From contig PITI01000010.1 of assembly GCA_004325065.1 (NCBI GenBank), forward strand, positions 1 to 40,618: a stretch of DNA of 40,618 bases. Reading direction: 5' to 3'. The notes beneath the pieces are model-generated. The model was not told the origin of the DNA. It ran no database searches and saw only the letters and a program-made list of their open reading frames with translations. The stretch's first letter is position 1; the number at the start of each line of letters is the position of its first letter. Below, piece after piece: positions 22,026-32,768 of the stretch. Both the position numbers and the translations under genes were made by a program. The DNA comes from Hamiltosporidium magnivora. Lineage: Eukaryota > Microsporidia > Dubosqiidae.

Positions 22026-25000
22026 AGTTGTAATTTGTAAATTCTGAAAATTTTATGATTAAAACTATCTGAAACCAATTTAAATTTTAGATCGCAGTTG
22101 TAAGCGCAATTTCTTAAGTTTTTTTTAGAGAAATAGGAGCATCTGGTCTGTAAATATATGCAATATTAGGTTTTTAGGGAAAATCGGCACGTTTTCAAAA
22201 TTCTTTAGCTAAGTTATATTGTAATAATAACTTCGGGGTTCTATTGTGCTTCTGTAACTGGCGCACGGCTCTTGAAGAGCTCTAATTATCCAGAGATTGT
22301 TTTTTTTTTGTTTTTACCTTTTATCTTTGTTTAATTTTGCGGAAATTAACATTCTCAAATTCTGTTCCGCAGTATTCATCCATTTTTTATCATGGTTACA
22401 TTTTCTTTCTTTATATAAGATTCATAGATGTCAAGTTGCTTGGCTCTGATATTCAGAGACATTCATAGTATATGTTTCGATCATATTACTCTCTTTTTTA
22501 AACCAAGTTACCGAATTTGCTCACTATAAGGTATATAATCGTTCGATCTTTTCTTATTTTCTACAATTACTTAAAATTTTAGGATTATATATAATTCGGG
22601 TATCTTTCTTTTCAAGGTTTTAAAAGGTGGTTAATCTCATTTTGTCGTAAATGATACTTCGATTATAGTTTTACAACTAGATTATGTTAATTAAATATTT
22701 TTAACCTTCTAATTTGAATTAATTTTGCATCACAGTGCAAAGTAATTCTTTTATTGCGTTCTTTTTCTCTTTATCTTACACATCGGAATATGTTTTTGTT
22801 TATAGGAGCTACGAAAATTTATTACTTGAGTCTTTTTGTTATCTTCATGAGTCGGTTTTGAGGAAAATTCGATTAATTTGGAACCATGTCATTTTTATCT
22901 GCTTTTTTAGTCTTATTTGTAGCTTTATATATGCATTTAAAGAGTCTTCTTTCGCACGAAAATATTATCGGTTCTATATATTTTTATATATATTACCTAA
23001 TTTTTTAGAATACTGTATATATCTGATTTTTTCATCAAATATCATATATTCTTCTTATGATTTGTACTTACGGTTTTTATCTTTAAAGTAAGTTGCAATA
23101 CACCTGATAATGTGTCTTCTTGTTTCTAGCTAAGGCATATTCTCATCGTATTTAAAGTATATTTTTAGTAATAACTTTGTTTTTAAGTTATTTCAAGTCA
23201 TATTTGTCATTTATATGAACTCTTAGGCAATTTCATAGTTGCAGCTGCCTTAAATATGCCTTCAAAATTTACGATACTGCAAAATCGTCTTTGATTCTCT
23301 ATATATGATGTTCAAAACAGCATTCATATAATTATTCCAAGATCATTCTATAATAACTTTTTAGTCTGAATTCAACTTGCTTGTGAAATTCACATTGATC
23401 GTCTTTAATTATATTTTCTGTGTCGTTTCATAATTCATTAACAACTTCCTTGATATAAATTGTAAACTATATCGAATAAAAATATTTCGGTTATTTAGTA
23501 CATTAAATACAAATCTGTTTTTTCGACAATAAAGATTGAACATATATCAAAAGTTGGGTAAGTATTTTTATCTAAATTATTTGAACCAATTTTTGTCTCT
23601 TTTCTATTAAATTATTACCACTATATTTTATAATTTCTCCTATAATTTAATCATTAATGCTCATGGTTTTTTGAGCTTGTATTGACACTTATTATTTTAT
23701 ATAAAGTTAACTAACCCATGGTTTCTTTCTCTTCAATTTCAATATTCATACATCCGAAATTAAGATATTACAATTTCATTTTCTTTTGATTTATAGAATC
23801 TAATGTTACTTAAAAGCTTTTAAAAATATTTGTTCAGGTTTCATACATTTCCTTAAATTTCGTAAAAAATGTCACATATCAAAGTTCTATCACCGATTTT
23901 AAATCCAATTTTCTCGTGGGGATTCTTAATAAATTATAAATCCGTCGTGTGTTTTTATATGCAGCTATTTCTCTATTTTCCTGACTTCTGGGTCTCTTTT
24001 TTCCTTTTTCGCCATAAAATATAGTTGTTATAAATTTTCTGTGCCGAGCTCTTGTGAATTAAATGTCATATAACTTTTGAAAACTTTTATTATGGCTCAA
24101 ATTATGAGATTTTCCGTATCTTTGTATTCGGTTAATACAGAAGGTTTGTTTTCAAAGTTTTTAAGTCCGACAAGCTCATTTAGCGGTTTAGTTATTTATC
24201 GCATTATTCTAGTCAAAGTATTTATATTTCAACTAATATAAAACTTGTTCATATTATACATTTTATTTCGATATTTGTCCAGCGTTTTCTGACAGTTATA
24301 TCATGAAACATATCGGAAGCATGTTATGGCATTAAAGATTTTATAAATCGTTTAAAGCCACTATGCTTTACCTATACTTCATCATAACCAAATATTGATT
24401 AATCATATGCAGCAACTCTTAAGTTTCGCATAATTATGAAATCAGATACATGTGAAATGATGAGACTTTGATCGAATTTCTGGAACTATACTGTGCAGTT
24501 GGGTTATTGTCACATATTTTGTTTGCTTTTTCGTGGAAAATACCAGGTAAAACCTTCATTTATTTATAAATCAAAATCGATTACCGATTCTATCAATTTT
24601 GAATTGAAAAATGAAAGGCCATCTCTATTTAAAGCGTGTTTTTGTTTACTTTCCTTCATCACATTACCATTAAAATAACATACGAACCCTTTTATATTAT
24701 ATTGCGATGTTTTCCTGCAAAGAATTTTGGTGTATACAAAAATCCAACTATTTTTCATCAGATACTTGGTGTAAGTGTAGAGTTAAGTAAAGTTGTATTA
24801 TGAAACTTCATCTTTCTTCTAGATAACACAATGTTTGATCTGAGATATACTCAAAGCGTTATTTAGTAAATTATTTTTTATCTCCAGAGCTCTACCGAAT
24901 TTTATTCGGTTTACCGCCGAATAACACTACATATTCTTCATTTTTATTAAATATTTTATTACTGATTCTATTTAGACGGATGATATATTTTATATTTCTC

Positions 25001-25129
25001 TGATCCATCGAGTAAATTTGTTCTTTCTAGATTTTCAGAGAAGGATACACATCATCTAGGTTCAAGTATAAATAGAAATCTTATTTTTTTGATGTTTTAA
25101 TGAATTATTTTAAGTATTTCATTTATTTT
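22026..25129. other. T-rich region without a supportable gene
   Basis: The plus strand is T-rich, meaning the minus strand is A-rich, the usual bias of coding strands in this window. This could mark eroded minus-strand retroelement sequence upstream or downstream of the relic at 25820-26330, but I could not match any motif. The largest plus-strand open stretch (22735-23091) starts with GTG and reads as low-complexity hydrophobic sequence; I do not call it. Confidence 0.35.
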
Positions 25130-25150
25130 ACCATATTTTAATAATATGGT
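25130..25150. repeat. Perfect 8-bp inverted repeat (hairpin)
   Basis: ACCATATT and AATATGGT flank the 5-nt loop TTAAT. It lies next to a less A+T-rich patch at 25150-25260, and below the minus-strand retroelement relic. It could be a 3' structure of that relic, but in such A+T-rich DNA chance is also plausible. Confidence 0.3.
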
Positions 25151-25819
25151 TCTAAGGGCGATGTGTTAGGGTTGTCTTTATGCCTCTTCTACCTTTTTCC
25201 GTGGGTAAGACTAGCTGCGGAACTCGTTACATACCTGTAACATTTAAAATCCGTATTATTTTTACGTTTGAATATGATTCCTTTTGCGGTTAATTTAACG
25301 TAATTACGAAGCAAACCTTAAAATAAATAGAATTTTATTTTTAAAGAATGCAAAATTGAAAATTATATAAAATAGAGGTTTGAAGAACAATTTTCACAAA
25401 TTATTAGTTTCTTTTTTGTATTTTACAAGTAAAACATAACCAAATATGAAAATAATATGACGCTTCTGTTTTTCAAAGAGAAAATACGGTTTATAATCGA
25501 AATCAGAAACATAAAACGTATGATTATATGTGAGAACTTCGGCAATGATATATTTTAGAATTCAGTCAAAATACTATTTTTTTCAAATTCTGAATTAAAA
25601 ACATTTTCCTCGCTATTAATTTGTTTTAAAACCATTTGTAATAATATATGTTCTCTTCGAAATCAGAATCTAAAGTTTGTTTATTTCCAGTTTCTTCAAA
25701 GTAGTTGCTTGAACTACAAAAGGAAGAGTTAGTATTTGTTTTTACAGGTTTAAAACCATCATTTTATTTGTATTTTGCTTGAAACATAAATTTGGTTGAT
25801 TCCTAGTTCATTTCAGCTC

Positions 25820-26330
25820 TTCTTTAACGCCCATGTATGATCTTACTAAATCTTCCGGAATATAGTTCTGACTCATTTTTACGGTTTTATCAAACAAAAT
25901 TATTAATACTGTCTTTTTGTGCACGAATGATTAAATTTTTGCTCCAACTTTTTAGTATTTGCAGCTTTTTAAGATAATCTCATGGTATTTTGTCACAATA
26001 TAATACTAAGCTATCAGTTTTCCGAATATCTCAAAACCAAGGCTATAAATAAGACCCAAATAATTGGTACATAAGTTTTTGATCCCAATTTTTTCTGTTT
26101 CAACATTTAGAAGTGACTCCTAGGAGGCATTTCCTAATTAAATGAGAGTTTTGTTATGTTCAATCTTGTCTAAAATAAATATATTGAGTAGATATTTTGC
26201 ATTTAAATGTTTCTTTAATCCAGTTTATCACGAATGTCCAGATAATCGATTTTCGGAATTTTCTTGTATTGAAGAAACGTAATTTTTTGTAAAGTTAAAT
26301 GGATATAGGTAAAAACAGATGACAGTGGTC
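25820..26330 (-). mobile_element. Decayed non-LTR retrotransposon C-terminus (second relic)
   Basis: On the plus strand, 25976-26065 aligns with 33182-33270 (for example TGGTATTTTGTCACAATA versus TGGTACTTCGTCACAATA, and GTAAATAAGACTCC versus ATAAATAAGACCCA). Downstream, TTTCTGTTTCAACA and GAAGTGACTCC are also shared. Translated on the minus strand it gives FEIFGKLIA-stop-YYIVTKYHE, matching IEIIPYAITWDGIVTKYHN in the other relic. Frameshifts and stops show it is dead. It ends about 250 bp before the intact LRR gene. Confidence 0.5.
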
Positions 26331-26482
26331 ATCTTACACTCGACAGTTTCAGGTTGTGTAGTTCGTTTACCGCATTTTCTCAGATTTTAATTTATTTCTT
26401 TAAATGATATATTAAATCTAATGATTAAAGACGATAGATGAAGGCGAGAACCAATGTTCTAGAAATATTTTGATTCTAATTG

Positions 26483-26506
26483 GATCTTTAAGATAGCAAT
26501 TTTCTG
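26483..26506 (+). promoter_or_regulatory. Upstream element conserved between the two family-B genes (copy at the intact gene)
   Basis: Matches 16983-17006 at 21 of 24 positions (GATCTTTA then GCAATTTTCTG), 120 nt before the ATG at 26603. Weaker similarity extends some tens of bases to either side, so the duplication included upstream DNA. No TATA or CCC motif is evident beside it. Confidence 0.4.
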
Positions 26507-26602
26507 TTTATAAAATATATTTCAACAAAGAATTAATCAGGTCTGATATAATATAGATTAAAAACATTAGAAAACTATTTTTTGCGAAAAAAAAGTTACT
26601 CC

Positions 26603-29092
26603 ATGTATTCTTTAGTGCGCCTGCAACTTTTTTTAGCTAGTTTTTTTGTAAAAAATATAGAAATACTGTGTTTGAAAATTCAAAAGTGGTTCATTACATA
26701 TTTGGGTGTACTTGCTGTTCTATCTTGCGTTATTATTCCCAAGGAAGTAAATTGCGCTAGTCAATCGAAGGATGGTACAATTGAGTTTGGGTTAATAAAC
26801 ATGAATTTGAGGAAAAATATTGCCGATGATATTCTTACCACAGCAGAATATTGGGTGTATCGTTCGAATGAAATGGATCAGTTTCGCTTTTGTTCTGGAA
26901 GACACTTTTTTGCTGAAAATAGGATTTATCCGGAATTCTTTGTTTGCCCACATGCCTTTTCCTTTTTTAATCATGAACCATTGCATATATTTAAAGTGGA
27001 TTACATAAATGATTGGAAAATAAAATTTCGTGTCTTAAACGACCATATATATGAAAATTCGAATACGCCGTTTTTATTTCATGGTTCATTTGATGTTCCA
27101 TATCCTTTATTTAGCATTTTTGCAGGTTATATGTCATGCGATCCAGTTGTTCTGTCTGAGAATTTATCATATGAAGTATTTTACAAACTTATCAAAATTT
27201 TAGATCTGCTAAGACCTATTAGTAGTGAAAGTCTGAATAAATTTTATTCAAGCTTATACAGGAATGGATTAATGAACTCTATTGTTTTTGCAGATATTGT
27301 GAATGATGCTCATAATTACAGAACTCGATATTTTAACCAAACAAGACCACAAGAAGCATTCATGTATTTTTTTGGAGTTTTAAATCCCTCTTTAGATGCA
27401 TGTTTTATTCCTAATATTTCTGTAGTTTCAATATTTCGAAAAAGAAATCAGTGTATTGATCAGTGTTTTAGATATACAGAAGAGATACAGAATCTTGTAT
27501 TAAAAATATCTGCTGACTCATTGGAATTACTAATGGCAACACCGAGTTTTAACATGGCAATTTTTAATTGGCTTTTGTCAATCACAAAAATTTCTGGTTT
27601 ATATTTTGATAATACTGAATGTTCATTTAACCCAATAAAATGCCCAAATGTTTGTGGTTTTATTAAAATAAATGTACCAAAAAAATCTCCAAATTCGTTA
27701 AAAGCGATATCCTCGACATTTCTCCTCAATCTAAGCGATGTTAATAAAAGAAGAATAGCACATTTGAGATTTATAAATGTTGATTTTTGTTTTGATAAGA
27801 TTCAAAATATTTTCAAGGAAAATAATGTGTCCTATTTCGAGGTGGCATATTGTTCGGTCGATGAATGCCACAAAATTACAGAATTTCTTCTAAAAATGAC
27901 AGAACAGAATATTTTTAAATTGCGTGGCGTGGAAATGAAACCAGATGATGTGGATAGAATACTTAGATCAAAAGTTAGAATTTTAGTTTTAGACACGTGT
28001 ACAATTTGTAAAGATACAGAATGGACACCGAATAAAAGCCCAGATTTTGAATATGAAATAATCCATTATTTACAAACATTGAATGTTTCATCATCTAAAT
28101 TACCCTCGGATCTTATGCAACTGCTGTTGCATTCTTTTAACCTCGAAAATTTAAATATTAGTTGCTTTGAATTTCTTCCCGCAAATTCTTCTTCTTCTAT
28201 GATAGGTTTAAAAAGAAAATGGAATTGCCTACAAATTGATAAATATATCCCAAGTGACTATTTGAAGAATTTGCTTAAGGAATATTCTGTTTACTCTTTA
28301 AGTTTATGTGAGTCGTTCATCTTTAATGATATAATATCTTTTTTCAATACAGGCTATTTCAATAATTCTGTAAAAACGTTAGATTTAAGTGATAATTCGT
28401 TAACCGTTGATTTTCTGGCCATAATAGATAATTTTAAAAACCTTAAGAGGCTCAATCTTTCAGCTAGTCTTCCTTTGAGCATTTATAGTCCATCGAATTA
28501 TCGATTTTTTGCCACATTGAGGGATTTAGATGTATCAAGAAATAATATAACCTCGACTAATTTTGAATTTCTTGCTTGTTTTACAAGTTTAAGATCTCTT
28601 AACATTTCAGAATCTAAAATAGAAAAGGGATTATTTACAAAAATGCTTACTGTTGAATTAATCGCTTCATTGGTTTCTTTGGATCTTTCTGGTGTACATT
28701 TGGAGTTCTCTGATTTCAAAAGGTTTTTACCTTGTAAAAAACTCAAATGTTTGTATTTTAAAGTTGCAAATGATCGTTCTCTATCCTACTATTGTGATAT
28801 TTTGGTTTTAACTGCAATAAAGAAAAGTCTAAATGTATTAAATGTGGAAATAGATAGGAATATTAGCATTGATGATCTTGTAAGTTTAAATGGTTTATCA
28901 AATTTATCCGAAGTAAAAATCATCTGTAATGCATTTCTCCTTGTGGGCGAAGAAAATCTGATTAAATTTGACTTTTTTAATCCGGAATTTAGGCTGGAAT
29001 TGTGTTTGAGACATTATAATCTTGATATGTATACCATAGAGATTCTAAAAGAAATGTTTAAAAATTATTCATTTTCAATTATTAGTGAATAA
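26603..29092 (+). CDS. Secreted leucine-rich-repeat protein, family B
   Basis: An 829-aa LRR protein. I choose the ATG at 26603 (MYSLVRLQ) because the paralogue starts MYFFLRFR at the equivalent place; the frame is open seven codons further up but has only TTG there. A hydrophobic stretch (about residues 29-45) ending in VNCAS suggests a signal peptide or signal anchor after a 28-residue lead. The N-terminal domain (about 55-290) carries YPEFFVCPH, NDWKIKFRVLN and MYFFGVLN, all conserved in the paralogue, with several conserved cysteines. From about residue 440 to the C-terminus there are LRRs: LQTLNVSSSKLP, VKTLDLSDNSLT (about 590), LRDLDVSRNNI (about 637), LRSLNISESKI, LVSLDLSGVHL (about 689). 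LRR solenoids bind proteins; secretion suggests a role at the spore or host interface, which is inference. No kinase, TIR or GPI-type tail is seen. Confidence 0.88.
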   Translation: MYSLVRLQLFLASFFVKNIEILCLKIQKWFITYLGVLAVLSCVIIPKEVNCASQSKDGTIEFGLINMNLRKNIADDILTTAEYWVYRSNEMDQFRFCSGRHFFAENRIYPEFFVCPHAFSFFNHEPLHIFKVDYINDWKIKFRVLNDHIYENSNTPFLFHGSFDVPYPLFSIFAGYMSCDPVVLSENLSYEVFYKLIKILDLLRPISSESLNKFYSSLYRNGLMNSIVFADIVNDAHNYRTRYFNQTRPQEAFMYFFGVLNPSLDACFIPNISVVSIFRKRNQCIDQCFRYTEEIQNLVLKISADSLELLMATPSFNMAIFNWLLSITKISGLYFDNTECSFNPIKCPNVCGFIKINVPKKSPNSLKAISSTFLLNLSDVNKRRIAHLRFINVDFCFDKIQNIFKENNVSYFEVAYCSVDECHKITEFLLKMTEQNIFKLRGVEMKPDDVDRILRSKVRILVLDTCTICKDTEWTPNKSPDFEYEIIHYLQTLNVSSSKLPSDLMQLLLHSFNLENLNISCFEFLPANSSSSMIGLKRKWNCLQIDKYIPSDYLKNLLKEYSVYSLSLCESFIFNDIISFFNTGYFNNSVKTLDLSDNSLTVDFLAIIDNFKNLKRLNLSASLPLSIYSPSNYRFFATLRDLDVSRNNITSTNFEFLACFTSLRSLNISESKIEKGLFTKMLTVELIASLVSLDLSGVHLEFSDFKRFLPCKKLKCLYFKVANDRSLSYYCDILVLTAIKKSLNVLNVEIDRNISIDDLVSLNGLSNLSEVKIICNAFLLVGEENLIKFDFFNPEFRLELCLRHYNLDMYTIEILKEMFKNYSFSIISE

Positions 29093-29122
29093 TTCTTAGT
29101 ATAATTGTTTGACGTTTGCTAA

Positions 29123-29128
29123 AATAAA
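29123..29128 (+). terminator. Probable polyadenylation signal AATAAA
   Basis: Starts 31 nt after the stop of the intact family-B LRR gene, within AATAAAGTT, which is also found after the broken paralogue. Confidence 0.4.
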
Positions 29129-29129
29129 G

Positions 29130-30317
29130 TTTAAGATATTTAATTTAAATTTTTAAAGTTATTACTTTTCTCAGATATGTTCTTATAAATTTCTCATTTG
29201 GAGTAAATAAAATAGGCATTATTGTTACATCTGCCATTGAGAAAGTATAAACGGATCTAATTTATCATTTAACAAAATAATAAAGCCAAGCATGTGGTTA
29301 TGTCTCTCAAACTTCATTATCTAATTATAGTTTTCCAATACTAATACAGAGTTTTAAACTTTATTAGTCTGCTTACTCGCGTATTTTTTAGAATTTCGTA
29401 ACCACATTTATAGGGGCCTCTTGGCAATAAGTTTATGAAATCACAGTAAATTTTAACTAAAGTATTTTTTAGTATTATTATTGCTTATGGAGCTTTAAAT
29501 TTTAGATTTTTATAGCTTTAGCTTATTATTTCCTGTCTACTCAATTAGGTTTACGATCTACTTTTTCGCGGTAACTTGACTTTTCATAAACTTTATGCTT
29601 ATTTTTTTGCTTATAAAAACATTTTTGTAGGTATCCTGATCTATTTTTAGTCAATTCGATGGATGTAAAACTTCTTAGTTGTTTTATTGACAATCTTTTA
29701 ATTAATCAGGTATAAAAATTCATATGACTATGAAATAAATAATTATTGCGTTCCATCATTTTTAATGAATTTATAAATTGCACAATACAGTGCAGGAAAA
29801 TCAAATTTTCTTTAAATTATTCATTCGAGAAGTAAAATCTTATAAACAATTAAAGAAAAAATATTACATTAAATTATACTTCATTAGTTTTAATTTTAAA
29901 AAGAAAGTAAAAATATTTTACATATAAATTACTCTAATCAACATACATTTTTTATAATATTTAGTTCAAATGTTTTGTTGAAATAGAGAAGTTTTCAGGT
30001 GTTTCATTTTCAACTTCTAAACATTTTTATTAGTTGCGTAAGATTTATGAACATTTCAAAAAAGTCATGTTCTTGATTGAACCACTATTATTAATCTCTT
30101 ACATTTCCCAACTATTTGTATATTTTGAGTTAGGTCATCACGGTCGTGAAATAATCCGATTATAGCAACGATGATTCTTAGTTTTATAGCAAAAATAATT
30201 CCAAATTTTTTTCATATTATTACTAATTTTGCTTGGCGAAGATATAAAAAAGTGTATGTTACTATTGAAATATGTTTAAGTAAAATAAATACAATTTTTA
30301 GCTGAAAATTTAATATT
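29130..30317. other. Gene-free A+T-rich region
   Basis: No gene, RNA or repeat could be supported. The first few tens of bases show weak similarity to the 3' flank of the paralogous broken gene, consistent with a duplication that ran past the stop codon. Confidence 0.45.
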
Positions 30318-30435
30318 AAAAAATGTCACGGCCAATCAACCTCTGCATGTCCAATAGAACTCACGTTATTTCCTATATACATTTTATATTGCATAAGCCC
30401 CTTTATATTTTGTATAGCCCTTTTATTTTTATAAC
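30318..30435 (+). repeat. Left arm of a long inverted repeat
   Basis: The segment starting TGTCACGGCCAATCAACC and running through ATGTCCAATAGAACTC matches the reverse complement of 32120-32160 (TGTCACGGGCCAATAAACC, ATGTCCAATAGAACCCC). A weaker match continues through CCCCTTTATATTTT and CCCTTTTATTTTTATAA, against the CCCCTTTATT units of the right arm. A small open frame starting at 30323 is a by-product of this repeat and is not called. Confidence 0.6.
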
Positions 30436-31417
30436 CTATTTATTATTGCTATTACTTACATCTTCTGATTTCACATTCATTACCAATATTTTTTATCCAT
30501 TCTTTTTAACATATTCTTATAGAAGAGTTAGAATGTGTTAATTATGAATACAATTTATGTTCTTTTTTTCAGTTATAATTTTACTTTTTTGTTTCAATCA
30601 ATGTTTGTAAAGCCAATATGTATTTAAACTTGTAGACACTGTAATAAAATAAACAACATAGTAGAAAATTGATTTGAAGTTTAAACTTTTTCCTATTCTT
30701 TTCTATAATGTTTTCAATTCATGAATTCTCTAGTTTATTTGCATCGTAAATAATCTGCTGGAATTCTAATTTGTAAGAAAAGAAAGTTCTAACAGCTATT
30801 TTAAAAACAGATACTATATAGGATTGTATAGATCTTTGAGATAACATTTAATATGGTTAATATTTCTGTATTACCATAATAGACACATATAGTGAACCTG
30901 TTTTACGCTGTAAAATATTTAACAAGACTTCACATTTAGTAAAAGATTCATTTAATTTTTCTTTTTTCACTTTATCATTTTGTTGTTGAGAAATATGAAA
31001 ACAGCTGATATTTGTAGAATTTTTTTTGGCCTGCTATTGGCTTGTCTAAGTATTAAAGCTATATATAGAACACTTTGCATTTCGTATTCCAATGTCAAGC
31101 TTATTAATCAGATCGTAAAAAGATAGCTGGTAATAGGATTGCATGAAACTAGTTTTAAAAGATCGATTGAGAATTCTAAAAATGTTGTTTATGCATTTAA
31201 CAAAACAATACATAATTCATAAAAAAAATTTTAATTTATGCATTTAATAAGACATAGGCTCTAATAATTCATTTTCTGGAAGCATAATACTGAAACCGAA
31301 AAAGATACGATATTTTTTGATTTAAGTATATTTCGGTACAGTTCTATTCGATGAAAAGGCGGAAAAAGACGGTGGAGCCTAGAAATCACATGAACAATAG
31401 AATAGGCCGGTAAATAC
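30436..31417. other. Interior of the inverted-repeat pair, no coding content
   Basis: A+T-rich and stop-rich on both strands. If the arms are terminal inverted repeats, this is the interior of a non-autonomous element or of one whose transposase has been lost. The patch 31340-31410 (GGCGGAAAAAGACGGTGGAG) is less A+T-rich and unassigned. Confidence 0.4.
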
Positions 31418-31505
31418 CATAATACTATAATACTATAATACTATAATACCATAATACCATAATACCATAATACCATAATACTATAATACCATAATACTAT
31501 ACTAT
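31418..31505. repeat. Microsatellite of an 8-bp unit (YATAATAC)
   Basis: Ten uninterrupted 8-bp units occupy 31418-31497, each CATAATAC or TATAATAC, followed by a degenerate TATACTAT. The C and T variants are interspersed. A two-unit version occurs near 14390. Array length is likely variable between isolates. Confidence 0.9.
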
Positions 31506-32039
31506 CTGATTATTACAAAAACGATTCTAAATTTTCTCGTATGTTGGTAATTTTTAAAAATTATAGAGGAAGAATTGTAGAAAGCAACAAATCAAATAGC
31601 ATCTCGAGATATTTGTTTATTGGAGGCAAAGGCTAATAAAAAAGACTCTGAAATAAATTAAAAGACAAAAGAGCATTTTGTTTGACTTTTTTTTACAATA
31701 ATTCAATTTTTAAAGTTTCATTTCCTTTTAGGAATAACATGATTGAATTAAAAAACAACTATGATGACATAAAAAGGTTTTCTGTGACGTAATAAAACAT
31801 ATTTAATTAAATTTGGTCTACTTAGCAATAATAATACGAAATTTTTTATTAATTTAATGTTGACCTGATATTTTTAATTTTTTTTTATCAAAATTTTAAT
31901 TTTTTTTTTGCGGGAAATTCAACTTTAAAATCATGAAGGCAGTTTTTTAAATTGACCCCATTAAGTTTAGAAATATAATCACTTTCATTTTTCGAAAATA
32001 TGAGCTTTAGAAGTAATAAATAGAAAATAATGGGGATGC

Positions 32040-32165
32040 TAAAAAATTATTAGAAATAAAGTGAGTTTTATAAATATATTAGAAATAAAGGGGAGTTTTA
32101 TAAATGTATTAGAATAAAGGGGTTCTATTGGACATGGGGGTTTATTGGCCCGTGACAAAAATGTT
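32040..32165 (-). repeat. Right arm of the inverted repeat, with short tandem repeat
   Basis: Reverse complement of the left arm at 30318-30435, about 1.6 kb away. Inside it, TATTAGAAATAAAG..GAGTTTTATAAATR recurs at 32048, 32077 and 32107 (29-30 bp period, about 2.6 copies). The arm ends about 40 nt before the ERCC1 start codon, so it probably forms part of that gene's promoter or 5' leader. Confidence 0.6.
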
Positions 32166-32201
32166 TTTTAAACGATCATATTTCTAAAGGGGCTTCTTTT
32201 A

Positions 32202-32768
32202 ATGATTACGGTCAATACAAATCAAAAAGGAAATAATATTTTAAATTTTCTATCAAAATCGACATTTTGCTTCGGGGAAAATATAAAGACCGATTATGAA
32301 ACAGCAAATGCATCAATAATTTTTCTTTCCTTGAAATTTCACTGTGTAAAACCAGAATATATCTATAAAAGAATAAAAACTTCAACAAAAAACCGAAAAA
32401 TATTATTACTACACGCAGACACAGTAAATTACGAATTAAAAATAGAAGAGTTATTTCAAATAGCAGATACAAATAATTTCATATTGATAATAGCATTTTC
32501 TAATGAAGAATGTGCCAGATACATTCAAGCATTTGATATAAATGAAAAAAGATCTTTGGATATTTTAAGAAAAAAAGAAACGAATCAAAAAGAAATTTAC
32601 GAAACTTTTTTATGTTGTTTTCCTAAAATAAATAAAACAGACGCTTCTAAAATAATAGGATTGGATGTGAATTTAAATATATTTTTTAATTCCAAAATTG
32701 AAAATATTTTAGGTAAAAATAAATCAGAAAATATAAAAAATTATTTGGAAATGGAATTTGATAAATAA
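32202..32768 (+). CDS. ERCC1/Rad10-like subunit of the XPF-ERCC1 repair endonuclease
   Basis: A 188-aa protein that aligns from its first residues with the central domain of ERCC1/Rad10: QKGNNILNFL (QRGNPVL in the family), FGENIKTDYETANASIIFLS, LKFHCVKPEYIYKRI, then LLHADTV and ILIIAFSNEECARYI (the W-S-x-E-E-A-x-R-Y motif, here F-S-N-E-E-C-A-R-Y). This domain is a catalytically inactive nuclease fold. The C-terminal part (about 125-188, NKTDASKIIGLDVNLNIFF) is the tandem helix-hairpin-helix domain that pairs with XPF/Rad1. The complex cuts 5' of lesions in nucleotide excision repair and processes recombination intermediates in the nucleus. Human ERCC1 is 297 aa; the N-terminal extension is missing, typical of microsporidian shortening. 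GGGG lies about 12 nt before the ATG, and an inverted-repeat arm ends about 40 nt before it. Confidence 0.9.
   Translation: MITVNTNQKGNNILNFLSKSTFCFGENIKTDYETANASIIFLSLKFHCVKPEYIYKRIKTSTKNRKILLLHADTVNYELKIEELFQIADTNNFILIIAFSNEECARYIQAFDINEKRSLDILRKKETNQKEIYETFLCCFPKINKTDASKIIGLDVNLNIFFNSKIENILGKNKSENIKNYLEMEFDK

Noticed and set aside
22735..23091. 118-codon hydrophobic open stretch
   Set aside because: Starts with GTG, not ATG, and reads as phenylalanine/tyrosine/isoleucine-rich noise expected from T-rich DNA.
26582..26602. TTG start extending the intact LRR protein by seven residues
   Set aside because: The paralogue starts with ATG at the position equivalent to 26603, and eukaryotic nuclear genes rarely use TTG.
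30323..30541. 72-codon ATG frame
   Set aside because: Its start lies in the left arm of the inverted repeat and the rest is hydrophobic low-information sequence; better explained as repeat DNA.
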